Positions 48,701 through 57,368 of a DNA stretch of 64,000 bases are shown in pieces (position 1 is the stretch's first letter; the number at the start of each line of letters is the position of its first letter). A program made the translations under genes and the position numbers. The notes beneath the pieces were generated by a model. The model searched no databases. It was not told the origin of the DNA and saw nothing but the letters and a program-made list of their open reading frames with translations. Source of the stretch: Clitopilus passeckerianus (Eukaryota; Basidiomycota; Agaricomycetes; Agaricales; Entolomataceae); the NCBI GenBank assembly GCA_944990035.1, contig CALYLX010000156.1, positions 124,001-188,000 on the forward strand, given 5' to 3'.

Positions 48701-50056
48701 GGGCACAGCGAAATTTGAATGCGCGAACCACCACGGAGGAATATCGTATGCTGACTGCCCTGGGGAAAGCCGGTTTGCAATTTCAGGCCAATCTGTGTTG
48801 CAAGTCATCGTGATGAAGAGCGAAGGCTGACCGTATTCACGGGCAAGGGCGAGACAGTCTGCAGTTTCATTCGATGCCCACTTCTGGGAACCCACAAAAC
48901 CGACAGGGAGGTGAATGTCAATGCCGTCCGATGCGTCGTTGTCGTTGCCGTCATCATTTTCTGCTTGTTCGCGTCTACCTTGTCGAATATATTGCAGACG
49001 CTCTTCTTCCATCCGCGAGAACATGTCGACAATGTATTCCGATCCTAGCCGACCAAACTTGAGGAAACGATCGTCTGTGAGCAACCGACTCTTGTACCAC
49101 TCTCGCTGGGTGAGATCTGTGGCTCGGTGGAGGGATGAGCTGTTGTCATCCGCTACCATTCCCCATCCCAGTTGTCCATCAGGAAAGAAGATCGGGTACT
49201 GCATGGGTTCATAGTGTCTGCTATGAACTGGGATAAAGGTAGGGTCGGCATCCGATTGAAACCATATGAGGATTGATCGAGGGCGCATTAAGGTGCTGTT
49301 TTGAGCATGCATAATAGCTGCGAAGTCTCCTCCAGAGGAACCATCTGAGAGTTCGAGTACGGACTGATTTTCCTGTCCAGGAGCCCACATGCTGGGGAAG
49401 TTGTAGAGCTCGTGAACATATGGGTTTACTTCATCGAGGTCAACTTTAACCGTACGGATCCATTCAACGGGCACATTGTGAGAGATGCCTTCTTTTTCAC
49501 GTTCCATTTCATCGTAGAGGAACCAATGAAGTGAGTGGTCAGGTGCGCTGATGTCGAAGATTCGGTGGTAGGTACGGCCAGTGATTGCTACACTGGACCT
49601 GCCTGTGTTGAAATGTTCAAATCCTTTCGAGACGCCAATGGCCGTAAAGCAGAATAGATTGTTGAGTTTTCGTGAAAGATTGGATGCATTGGGCTGGGCT
49701 GCAAGGCCAGTGATTCCTGGAGGGAGTGGTTGAAGTGGAGGTGCAATGCGAGTGCCGCCATTACAGCAGAAATTATTATCTTCAGCACTGAGAAGTAGGG
49801 CTCTGCAATGTGGACAGTTGCGGTTCCAGAGGGGCGGCTGCCACCTTGAGCGGGCCATCGCGGTGTGGAATGTTTCCCACCAAGGACGTTGACGATTCAG
49901 CTGGTCGTGATGATGTTGTCTGCGTCGTTCTTGAATAGTACGCTGCTCCTGTGTTTGCCTGTCTTGAGGGGATGGTAGAGGAATGGCAGTGGTAGTTGCA
50001 GCTTCAAGGCGGCGGCGACGACCACGTTCTCTTTCACGAGTACAGGATAAAGGCAT
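45733..50056 (-). CDS. Helitron Rep/helicase
   Basis: The rolling-circle transposase of a Helitron. The likely start is the ATG at 50056 (MPLSCTRERERGRRRR), 22 bases inside the retrotransposon insertion site. The N part has the Helitron-like N domain (RSILIWFQSDADPTFIPVHS, YPIFFPDGQLGW, PSLFITMTCNTDWPEI) and the HUH-type EFQKRGLPHAHIVMK. After an intron come the IYGFP and YLYKYLFKG regions and the PIF1-like helicase: Walker A EGRPGRGKTFL, IGLGDFRQVAPVV, and the C-terminal LYTALS motif. Introns at about 48597-48543, about 46990-46925 and about 46370-46302 splice cleanly. One frame break near 48735 is explained by a missing C in CCTCCGTGG. The length, about 1,400 residues, is normal for the family. 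Confidence 0.88.
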
Positions 50057-50077
50057 ATGGATTTCAGGTAGGGGAAT

Positions 50078-50561
50078 TGTTAAGGCAGAGCCTAACAACT
50101 TAGGTAATACTGTTTACGCTCAATGTCTTTGATAAACAAAGACAGAGATTTGTCAGCAGCTGCGGCTGTACTGACGACCTGGTGAGATTGACGAAGCAAG
50201 GGACTTAAAGGCGAAGTAGAGAACTAAGCAGTTAGGTAGATTGCCTAGGTCAAGCTGAGGAGCCTTGACCAAATGGTACAGGTTTATATACCTATCTAGT
50301 AGTTCTAAATATAGCACATGCGCAGCATGCTGAGCAAGTAATGAGTCATGCGCAGCATGATGAGTAAGTACATGAGTCAGTATGACTCAATGCGAGTCAG
50401 AAAGAGTCAGATAAGGTATAAGTCTCTCACGATCGTGAGAGATGCGGAGTAAGCATGGAAAAAGATGAAAAATGCGCAGTGATGCGCAGCATATGTGAGT
50501 AATCGTGCATAGGTAAGCGGGCCGGGTATGTAAGGAGAAACATGTAAGCAAAATCATAACA
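50078..50561 (-). repeat. 3' LTR of the chromovirus
   Basis: 484 bp, identical to 56834-57318 except for one G fewer in the GGGCCGGG run. It is preceded (minus strand) by the purine stretch GATAGCGAGAGGTAA, a plausible polypurine tract. Confidence 0.95.
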
Positions 50562-50593
50562 TTACCTCTCGCTATCGTTGAAGTCTCCTGACT

Positions 50594-51459
50594 TCAATTC
50601 CTTCCTTTACCCCAGAAGTGACGGTCTATGCCCTTGTGGTAGCGTTGTGGGCAGCTAACCGGGTAATGGCCTGGGCCACGACGATGGCACAGACGACACA
50701 CAAACGAAAGCAATGACACTGTCGGTGTCTGCCTCCACAAATGTAGCATCTGAACCATCTGGGTGGTGGTGGTCTGTTGGCAAGGTATCCAGTGCGCGGC
50801 GCCTTCTGGGACGATATTGTCGAGGGAAGGTTCACCAGCGTTGGTGAGTCGGACTCTGGTGGGCTTTCGAATGCGGAGAGGTATGGCGTTGGAGGGTTTG
50901 CCATTGGGGTTGATGTTTTCCTTGTTGTCGTTCTGTTCTTCTTTGACGAAGGGGTTATGTTTTATTTTGCGGTGGTGTGTAAATTGGTGACGGGAGGAAA
51001 TGCTCGTAGGGTTCCGCAAACTTGACGTGCAGTGAGGATCGTGACTTCCTCTTCTTGACTTTCCTCAGGCCCCCAGGGATTGGAGGCAAGGGTTTCGAAG
51101 TCTGTCTCCTCTGGGTTGTTGAACCAGTTTTGTCGTTCGGGGAAGAATTCGTCGAGGAAAGCTGTTCCTCCAATAGCAAAGAAGAGGTCTGTGAGGGTCT
51201 CCTCCGTTTCTCGATCAACTTTGTCCAAAAGTTGATCAAGATCGTCAGTGGTTTTCGCAAATTGGTGGCGCAGACGAGCCACTTCGTTGCGAGTTTCGGT
51301 TCGTCGGTTTTGGTAAAGGGTTCCTTGTTCTCCCACAGCGGTGAGAGGGTTGTCGTCGCTGCTCCAGGCAGTATGCGTACGGAGCGCCGTAATAGCGGTA
51401 TCGGATTTGAAGGTGTTGCGGATGATGGTGCGGTCGTAGGAAGAGGCATTTTGAGACAT
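50594..51459 (-). CDS. extra ORF between pol and the 3' LTR, Cys/His-rich C terminus
   Basis: It follows pol on the same strand. The start ATG is at 51459 (MSQNASSYDRTIIRNTFKSD). The N part is acidic and helical (NEVARLRHQFAKTTDDLDQL, LDKVDRETEETLTDLFFAIG). The C part, in another frame, is basic (NPFVKEEQNDNKENINPNGK, IPLRIRKPTRVRLTNAGEPS) and ends with a zinc-knuckle-like cluster CYICGGRHRQCHCF...C and HRRGPGHYPVSCPQRYHKGI. At least two single-base frame breaks separate the parts. Ty3 chromoviruses normally end with the chromodomain, so this is an accessory protein, perhaps a second nucleic-acid-binding (nucleocapsid-like) protein. I do not know its function. Confidence 0.65.
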
Positions 51460-51487
51460 TGTTATATAGTGGATGTGAGTGGGTTTG

Positions 51488-54400
51488 CTATGTGGTGTCA
51501 GGTGAGTTTCTTCCTCTTTTTATACTCGGTGAGTATTTCCTTGGCAGTTCCGACTCGGGCATCCATTCGTTGTCCGCTGATGGCCATCCCTTCCATTTTA
51601 CGAGGTATCTGTGTCGCCCTTTGCCTTGTTTCTGATGGGCCACAATTGCTTCTATTTCGTATTCTTCTATTCCGTCGATTTCGTCAGGTGGCGGTTTAGA
51701 GAAGCTGGGTCCATGCGCTTTGGTGGAGATGTAACGGGTGAGAAGTGATGCGTGAATCACCGGGTGGATCTTCCATCGTCTTGGCAGGTCGAGTTTATAG
51801 GTCAGGTGTCCTTTACCTCGAGTATCTTGAAGGGTCCTTCTCGTTTGGGTGCTAGTTTCTTGGAGATGTTTCCTTGATTGAGATTTGTGGCTTCTAACCA
51901 CACCTTTTCTCCGACTTTGAATGGGGTGAACTGTCGTGTGATCTTCTCTGCCATGCGTTGCGCAGCAAGTGCATGTGCAGCATTTGCTTCATCGCGTGCT
52001 AGCAGAAGTTCCTTGATCCGTTTGTCAACTGCGGGAATTTTGCTAGTGGGAGCAATTGATGGGAGTGCAGGTGGTTCGTATCCCATCATTAGGTAGAATG
52101 GGGTTCGTTTGGTGACAGAGTGTGTTCGGCTGTTGTAGGAGAATTCTAGAGTGGTAATCCATTTGGACCAGGATTCGGGGTTCTGTGCACAGAAGATGCG
52201 GAGATAGGCATCAATCTCCTGATTGATCCTTTCTGTCGCACCATCGGTTTGTGGGTGGTAGGCGGTGCTCATGTTGAGCTTGATTCCAAGAAGTCGTCCC
52301 ATTTCTTGGAAAACTTTAGAGGCGAATTGAGGTCCTCTGTCAGAAATTCCTTTGTCGGGGAGTCCAAAGCGACGGTAAACGTTGTCAATGTAGGCGTTTG
52401 CAGTTCCTGTGGCGTCGATTTTCTTTGTGCAAGGGATGAAAATTGCCCCTTCGTAGCTCCATGGTCGACCACGGCCATAATGCTATCGAAACCATCACTC
52501 TCTGGGAGATCCGTGTGAAAATCGTACGTCACTAGCGAAAATGGCCTAGTGGTTTCGGATTTGATGGGCATTAATGGTGGAGCGGTGGGGTGGCGATTGA
52601 TTTTCATTTGCTGGCACATTGCACAGCCCTGCACAAAGTTCTTGATGAACACTGACATCCCTGGCCACCAGTAGTCCTTCCGGACTTTCTCCAGTGTCCC
52701 AAATTGTCCAGGGTGTCCTGCGCTGGGTAGATCGTGATAACGTTGGACTATCTTCCTTCGGAGGTCTTCGTCATCTGGTACCACGCACTTGTCCTTGTAG
52801 TACAAGATGCCATCGTCAAATTTCCAGTCTTCCAGGTTTGATCGGATTGGTGGGGGTCCGTCTTCTTTGGCGGTGCGAATGGCGTCAACAATCAGTTTGT
52901 CATTGACCATCTTGTGTACAATTTCGTCCTTTAGTTCAATGTCGATTGAGCGAAGGAAGAGCTTGTCGGGGAGGAGAATGATGTCTTCGTTGTCGGTGTC
53001 TTCACCTGGGATGTGGTCTGGTCGTCGAGATAGTGCGTCAGATTGTATCATCTTTGCACCAGGGGTGTGTACAAGTTTGATGTTAAACTGGGATAGCATC
53101 AAATTCCATCTTGCTTGTCGTCGGTTCAACTTCCGGGCTTCTCGGAAGTATGTGAGGTTTTTGTGATCGGATAGAATCACAACTGAATGTTGGGATCCAT
53201 GGAAGTAGTGTCGCCAGGTTTCTAATGCGCGGATAATGCCTAGAAGTTCTCGGTCGTAGATTTCATAGTTCCGTTCTGTTTCCGAGAACGATTTAGATAT
53301 GAAACCACATGGGTGCCATGATCCGTTGGCGTCACGTTGTTGTAGGACTGCTCCTGTTGCATGTTTTGAGGCGTCGCTTTCCACCACAAATGGCTTCGTG
53401 GGGTCAGGCATCAGCAACACAGGCGCTTCCAGGAATTTGTCTTTCAGGGTGGTGAAAGCTTTGTGACATTCATTGGTCCATTCCCACTTCTTGTCTTTCT
53501 TGGTGAGTTCGTTCAGCGGTTTGGCAATTTCCGCATATTTTCCGATGAACCTGCGGTAAAAGTTTCCGAATCCTAGGAATGATCGGACTTCCTTTACTGT
53601 AGTTGGCGTAGGCCAGTCGCGCATCCCTGCAAGTTTGACAGGGTCCATGGAGATCTTGTTTGGTTCAATGATGAACCCAAGGTATTCCACTCTTGTGGTG
53701 TCAAATTGGCATTTCTCTGCTTTGAGGTAGAGATCGTTGTCTTGTAGTCTTTGTAAGACTCTGCGTGTGCGTTCTCGGTGTTTTTCTGGATCGTTGGAGA
53801 AGATGAGGATGTCGTCCATGTAGATGATGACCCATCCTTCGTCTATCATGTCTCGGAAAAGGTGGTTCATCATTGCTTGGAAGGTACCGGGTGAGTTCAT
53901 TAGTCCAAAGAACATCACCATTGGTTCAAATAACCCTCGGTTGGTCTTGAACGCTGCTTTCCATTGGTCACCATCTTTGATGCGGATGTTGTGATATCCC
54001 CATCGAATGTCGAGTTTGGTGAAGACAGTTGCTCCTTTGAGTTTATCGATGAGTTCGCTAGCCAGCGGTAAGGGGTAAGCGTTAGGTATTGTTCCTTCGT
54101 TGAGTCGTCGGTAATCCTGACATGGTCTCAGGGCTTCCGAGTCTTTCTTTGCAACAAAGAAGAACGGAGATGCTTGTGGGGAGTTGGATTCTCGGATGTA
54201 TCCTTTGGCTAGATTTTCCTTGAGAAACTCGTCGAGTTTTTCTTGCTCTAAGGGGCTGAGCGGATAGACCTTGCAGTCTTTTGGCACGAAATCTGTCTTC
54301 AGATCTATGGCGTGATCCCAGGGTCGGCTTGGTGGGAATCGTTCGGATGCTGCTTTCTCAAAGACTTTTCTGTAGTCTTGAAGATAGTCGGGGATGATTT

Positions 54401-54740
54401 CGTCAAGGGATTTCTTTGGTTCCTTATCTTCTCGTTTATGTTCCAGAGCTTGCGAAATTGATGTTTTCGCACGTATCCACACCTGCTGTGTGTGGTGTCT
54501 GGTTGCTGGATGGTGTGTTACCACCGTCTGTCGTATTGTGGTAGTTGGCCTGATTGGCCCGTACACAAGGTAATCCTTTGTGTGTTCCTGCGTAAGTGGG
54601 GGTTCCTTGGTGAATATTCCGACTGCCGGTTCGTTCTGGCAGTATGCGATGAGAAAATCTTCATTGATCTCTTCTCCGTCTTCGACTATTCGGAAATAGT
54701 CGCTAAGTCCTTCTGATTTTCCGGGATTCTCTTCGAACAA
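51488..54740 (-). CDS. Pol: reverse transcriptase, RNase H, integrase, chromodomain
   Basis: The RT has the catalytic YMDDILIFS box and FFGLMNSPGTFQAMMNHLF. RNase H starts FVVESDASKHATGAVL. The integrase has the HHCC finger (HDLPSAGHPGQ ... GCAMCQQMK) and the catalytic Asp, Asp and Glu in YDFHTDL, ISDRGPQF and TDGATERINQE, then a GPFKILEV (GPY/F-type) module and the chromodomain YEIEAIVAHQKQGKGRHRYL with VKWKGWPSADNEW. Two frame breaks occur: at the C run 52446-52449 (one G short on the coding strand) and near 51823 (one A short in GTAAAGG). Both lie in homopolymers. With these restored the polyprotein would be continuous through the chromodomain. Confidence 0.92.
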
Positions 54741-55212
54741 TCAGGTGCTGGGGTAGGTGGCGTGTTTTCCTCTAGTAGTTGTTCTCGGATGGCTCTCATC
54801 CGCTTGATGTCTACTGCTCGCATCAATGTTTGCGACAGTCGTTGGGTAATGCGTGATTCGTCGATTTCGAGTGTGCCGTCGCTCCACGATATGATTGGAT
54901 CTACCCGTTTTAGCCAGGGTAATCCAAAAATCAGGTGGTCTTTCCCGAGTCCAGTGATAAAACATCTTTCCTTGATGATGGCTGTCCCTATCTTGGCAAT
55001 AACCCAGGTAAAGTGGGTAATAGTTCCTTGTTTGTTCAGGGTGCCATCAACGTTTCGTGCTGTAATCGGTTGTCGGAGTGGGAGTAGCGGGAGGTGATGT
55101 GTCTTGGCAAAGACGGAGTCGATAAATGACCCTTGCGCTCCAGAGTCAATGAGAGCTTTTGTGCCGGCGATTGTTGTATTTCCATCTAGGGGTCTTGTAG
55201 AGAGATTGGGAT
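54741..55212 (-). CDS. retroviral-type aspartic protease region of pol
   Basis: Carries the protease active site TKALIDSGAQGSFIDS and continues through CFITGLGKDHLIFGLPWLK, a second conserved hydrophobic block, and ISWSDGTLEI. It lies between gag and RT in a different frame from both. The step into the RT frame is at about 54735-54738, where GATTGTTC is one T short. It cleaves Gag-Pol during particle maturation. Confidence 0.8.
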
Positions 55213-55392
55213 ACGCATAGATTCAGCATAAAAATCAGTAGCTACAAGTACACTGGAAATATCAATCGGGCGAGGAAGTACTGACGTCGGCTTTGCAGTC
55301 TTCCTCTTTAAAACCCTCAGCCTCTGCTTCGGTGTAGAATTCAGCGGCTTCTTCTTGGGGCATGTCAGCTAGGACTGTTCTGACATATTTGA

Positions 55393-56235
55393 TCAACTCG
55401 GCTCCTTCTCAGGTTTCTTGTGGAAACGGCTGTCGTTGTTGCTGGGGTAGGTTCTTCCAAAATTCTTCCTTTGAAGACATTGTTGGATCGTGTGACCTTT
55501 CTTGGAGCAATAGTAGCACAAGTTGTTCTTCTTGTGATGTTCTCTTTCCTCCTGGGTGAGGCGGCGTTTGGGTGGATCAGTGGTGAAACGATCAACATCC
55601 ATAGCCATTGGGTCTCGGGCTCCAGTAGGTGTTTTGTAAGCACCTTTGACCATATCAGATGTCTTGATGATACGGGTATGTCCCATGATTGTCTTGGCAC
55701 GTCGCCAGTTGTTGTCAAACTGGACGGCTTTCTTGACCCAATCGTCGAATGTGGTAGGAGGGGAATCGGAAAAGAGAATTTTCTCTCGGAGTTTGGGGGT
55801 AAGTCCTTCCATGAAGATCTCGATCTTTGCAGTGTCACCGCTGAGATCAGTTCGTGCAAGAATATTCTTGAAGACGGTGACAAATTCGTCAGCTGTCCCA
55901 TCCTGTCGTAAGGCTTTGAGTTGGAGAAGTGCGGCAGCTTTGTCGTCGGTAGGGGAAAAGGCTTCTTTGAATTGGCTGATAAATTCAGCGTAGGTGGCTT
56001 TCCTTTCAGCTGCTGAATATTTATCGTGAAATTCTAATCCCCATGCTGCTGCAGTTCCTTCTTTGAGGAAGGATAAGGCGATGCGAATCTTCTTGTCATC
56101 TTCGAGTTGGTTGAGGTTGTTTAGGATGAGGTAGTCTTCAAGTTCCTGAATGAACTTTCTGGTCTTGGATCGGTCTCCGGAGAACGTTTGGGGTTTGGCT
56201 CCAATGTCCTTCTTGTTGTTGTTGTCTTGTGACAT
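55393..56235 (-). CDS. Gag
   Basis: The first ATG is at 56235 (MSQDNNNKKDIGAKPQTFSG). The retrotransposon-gag domain follows (FIQELEDYLILNNLNQLEDD, TYAEFISQFKEAFSPTDDKA), and the nucleocapsid has one CCHC knuckle, CYYCSKKGHTIQQC. The frame is open further upstream to about 56784 and includes a conserved-looking block NNVYKFTNGNYCGFNHNNNR, but without an ATG; the true N terminus may start there through a non-ATG start or a missing base. The 3' end shifts frame near 55408 (one G short in AAGGAG), after which AELIKYVRTVLADMPQEEAA continues. Gag forms the virus-like particle. Confidence 0.88.
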   Translation of the reverse strand: MSQDNNNKKDIGAKPQTFSGDRSKTRKFIQELEDYLILNNLNQLEDDKKIRIALSFLKEGTAAAWGLEFHDKYSAAERKATYAEFISQFKEAFSPTDDKAAALLQLKALRQDGTADEFVTVFKNILARTDLSGDTAKIEIFMEGLTPKLREKILFSDSPPTTFDDWVKKAVQFDNNWRRAKTIMGHTRIIKTSDMVKGAYKTPTGARDPMAMDVDRFTTDPPKRRLTQEEREHHKKNNLCYYCSKKGHTIQQCLQRKNFGRTYPSNNDSRFHKKPEKEPS

Positions 56236-56820
56236 TTCGTAGTCGAAATCGAAGTCGGTCTCTGGTTCAATTGTTTCTGCACTGGGGCGCTCCTCTGGCT
56301 CAGCTGTGGGGCTCTCCTCTAGCTGTTGTTGTACTTGGTGTTCTTCTTCTTCCTCTTCGGGCAAGACAGAAGCGCTGGTAGATGGGACTAGTGATGGGTT
56401 CCTGGATATTGCTGTGGGTAATGGTGCGAAGCGTCGCTGTTCCTCCTCGTCTACTTCAATGTCGTGTTCTCGTTGAGCTCGGACAATAGCAGGGGTCTTA
56501 TGAGGTCGTTCAGGGGTAGGGAAGTCTAGAGCGTGGAAGTGTCTGTTTTCAACGGCAACGGTGGTGAATGTGAATTTGCCAAGGGAGAGAGAGGCGTAGC
56601 ACCAGCGGTTATTGTTGTGATTAAAACCGCAGTAGTTTCCGTTGGTGAACTTGTAGACGTTGTTGGTTCCTTCTACTAGAGTGGTATTTCGTGGCGGGTG
56701 GTCTGCCCTGTGTACGACCGTGGTGACTGAGTGGTAGCCGCAACGGCAATCGGCCTGTTGCGTGCTTCTGCTGTGTTGTCGTGGGGTGGGCCTGCGCTAA
56801 CAATGAGCGGGCCTTCTGAA

Positions 56821-56831
56821 CAGCTTGACCT
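56821..56831 (-). promoter_or_regulatory. primer-binding site complementary to the element's own RNA 5' end
   Basis: Two to three bases inside the 5' LTR the RNA reads AGGTCAAGCTG. This is the exact complement of CAGCTTGACCT at 57013-57003, where the RNA is predicted to begin. It does not look like the usual tRNA-iMet site. It points to Tf1-style self-priming. Confidence 0.65.
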
Positions 56832-57002
56832 TTTGTTAAGGCAGAGCCTAACAACTTAGGTAATACTGTTTACGCTCAATGTCTTTGATAAACAAAGACA
56901 GAGATTTGTCAGCAGCTGCGGCTGTACTGACGACCTGGTGAGATTGACGAAGCAAGGGACTTAAAGGCGAAGTAGAGAACTAAGCAGTTAGGTAGATTGC
57001 CT

Positions 57003-57013
57003 AGGTCAAGCTG
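57003..57013 (-). promoter_or_regulatory. predicted RNA 5' end, self-primer segment
   Basis: CAGCTTGACCT on the minus strand begins 33 nt downstream of the TATA box start (57046), where RNA polymerase II initiation is expected. It is complementary over 11 of 11 bases to the site at 56821-56831. Confidence 0.6.
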
Positions 57014-57038
57014 AGGAGCCTTGACCAAATGGTACAGG

Positions 57039-57046
57039 TTTATATA
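57039..57046 (-). promoter_or_regulatory. LTR TATA box
   Basis: TATATAAA on the minus strand in the 5' LTR. The 3' LTR has the same sequence at the equivalent position. Confidence 0.7.
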
Positions 57047-57097
57047 CCTATCTAGTAGTTCTAAATATAGCACATGCGCAGCATGCTGAGCAAGTAA

Positions 57098-57145
57098 TGA
57101 GTCATGCGCAGCATGATGAGTAAGTACATGAGTCAGTATGACTCA
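57098..57145. promoter_or_regulatory. three Gcn4/AP-1-type bZIP sites in U3
   Basis: Perfect TGAGTCA at 57098-57104 and 57129-57135 and TGACTCA at 57139-57145, located 52-100 bp upstream of the TATA box. Two further GAGTCAG half-like sites follow at 57150-57166. Such clusters bind Gcn4/AP-1 class activators. The function is inferred from sequence only. Confidence 0.55.
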
Positions 57146-57178
57146 ATGCGAGTCAGAAAGAGTCAGATAAGGTATAAG

Positions 57179-57198
57179 TCTCTCACGATCGTGAGAGA
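57179..57198. repeat. 20-bp perfect palindrome in U3
   Basis: TCTCTCACGATCGTGAGAGA is its own reverse complement. It is present in both LTRs (also 50423-50442) upstream of the bZIP sites. Confidence 0.9.
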
Positions 57199-57368
57199 TG
57201 CGGAGTAAGCATGGAAAAAGATGAAAAATGCGCAGTGATGCGCAGCATATGTGAGTAATCGTGCATAGGTAAGCGGGCCGGGGTATGTAAGGAGAAACAT
57301 GTAAGCAAAATCATAACAGGAATGGTACATTATACTGACTGGGTTATTACTCGAGCACAAAATTGGTT

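Larger units (their letters stand above)
50078..57318 (-). mobile_element. complete Ty3 chromovirus LTR retrotransposon
   Basis: A full-length element of 7,241 bp with 484/485-bp LTRs starting TGTTA and ending TAACA, flanked by the direct target duplication GGAAT (50073-50077 and 57319-57323). It is transcribed on the minus strand, so 56834-57318 is the 5' LTR. Order: gag, protease, RT, RNase H, integrase, chromodomain, then an extra ORF before the 3' LTR. The LTRs differ by one G (run at about 50524 against 57279), which implies very recent insertion. Confidence 0.95.
56834..57318 (-). repeat. 5' LTR of the chromovirus (promoter copy)
   Basis: 485 bp. On the minus strand it contains, from upstream to downstream, a 20-bp perfect palindrome, three TGASTCA motifs, a TATATAAA box and the putative start region. 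The R/U5 part runs to 56834. Confidence 0.95.

Noticed and set aside
50777..51699. Plus-strand frame of 225 codons in the retroelement
   Set aside because: Antisense to the extra ORF and the pol 3' end; the minus strand carries the recognisable motifs.
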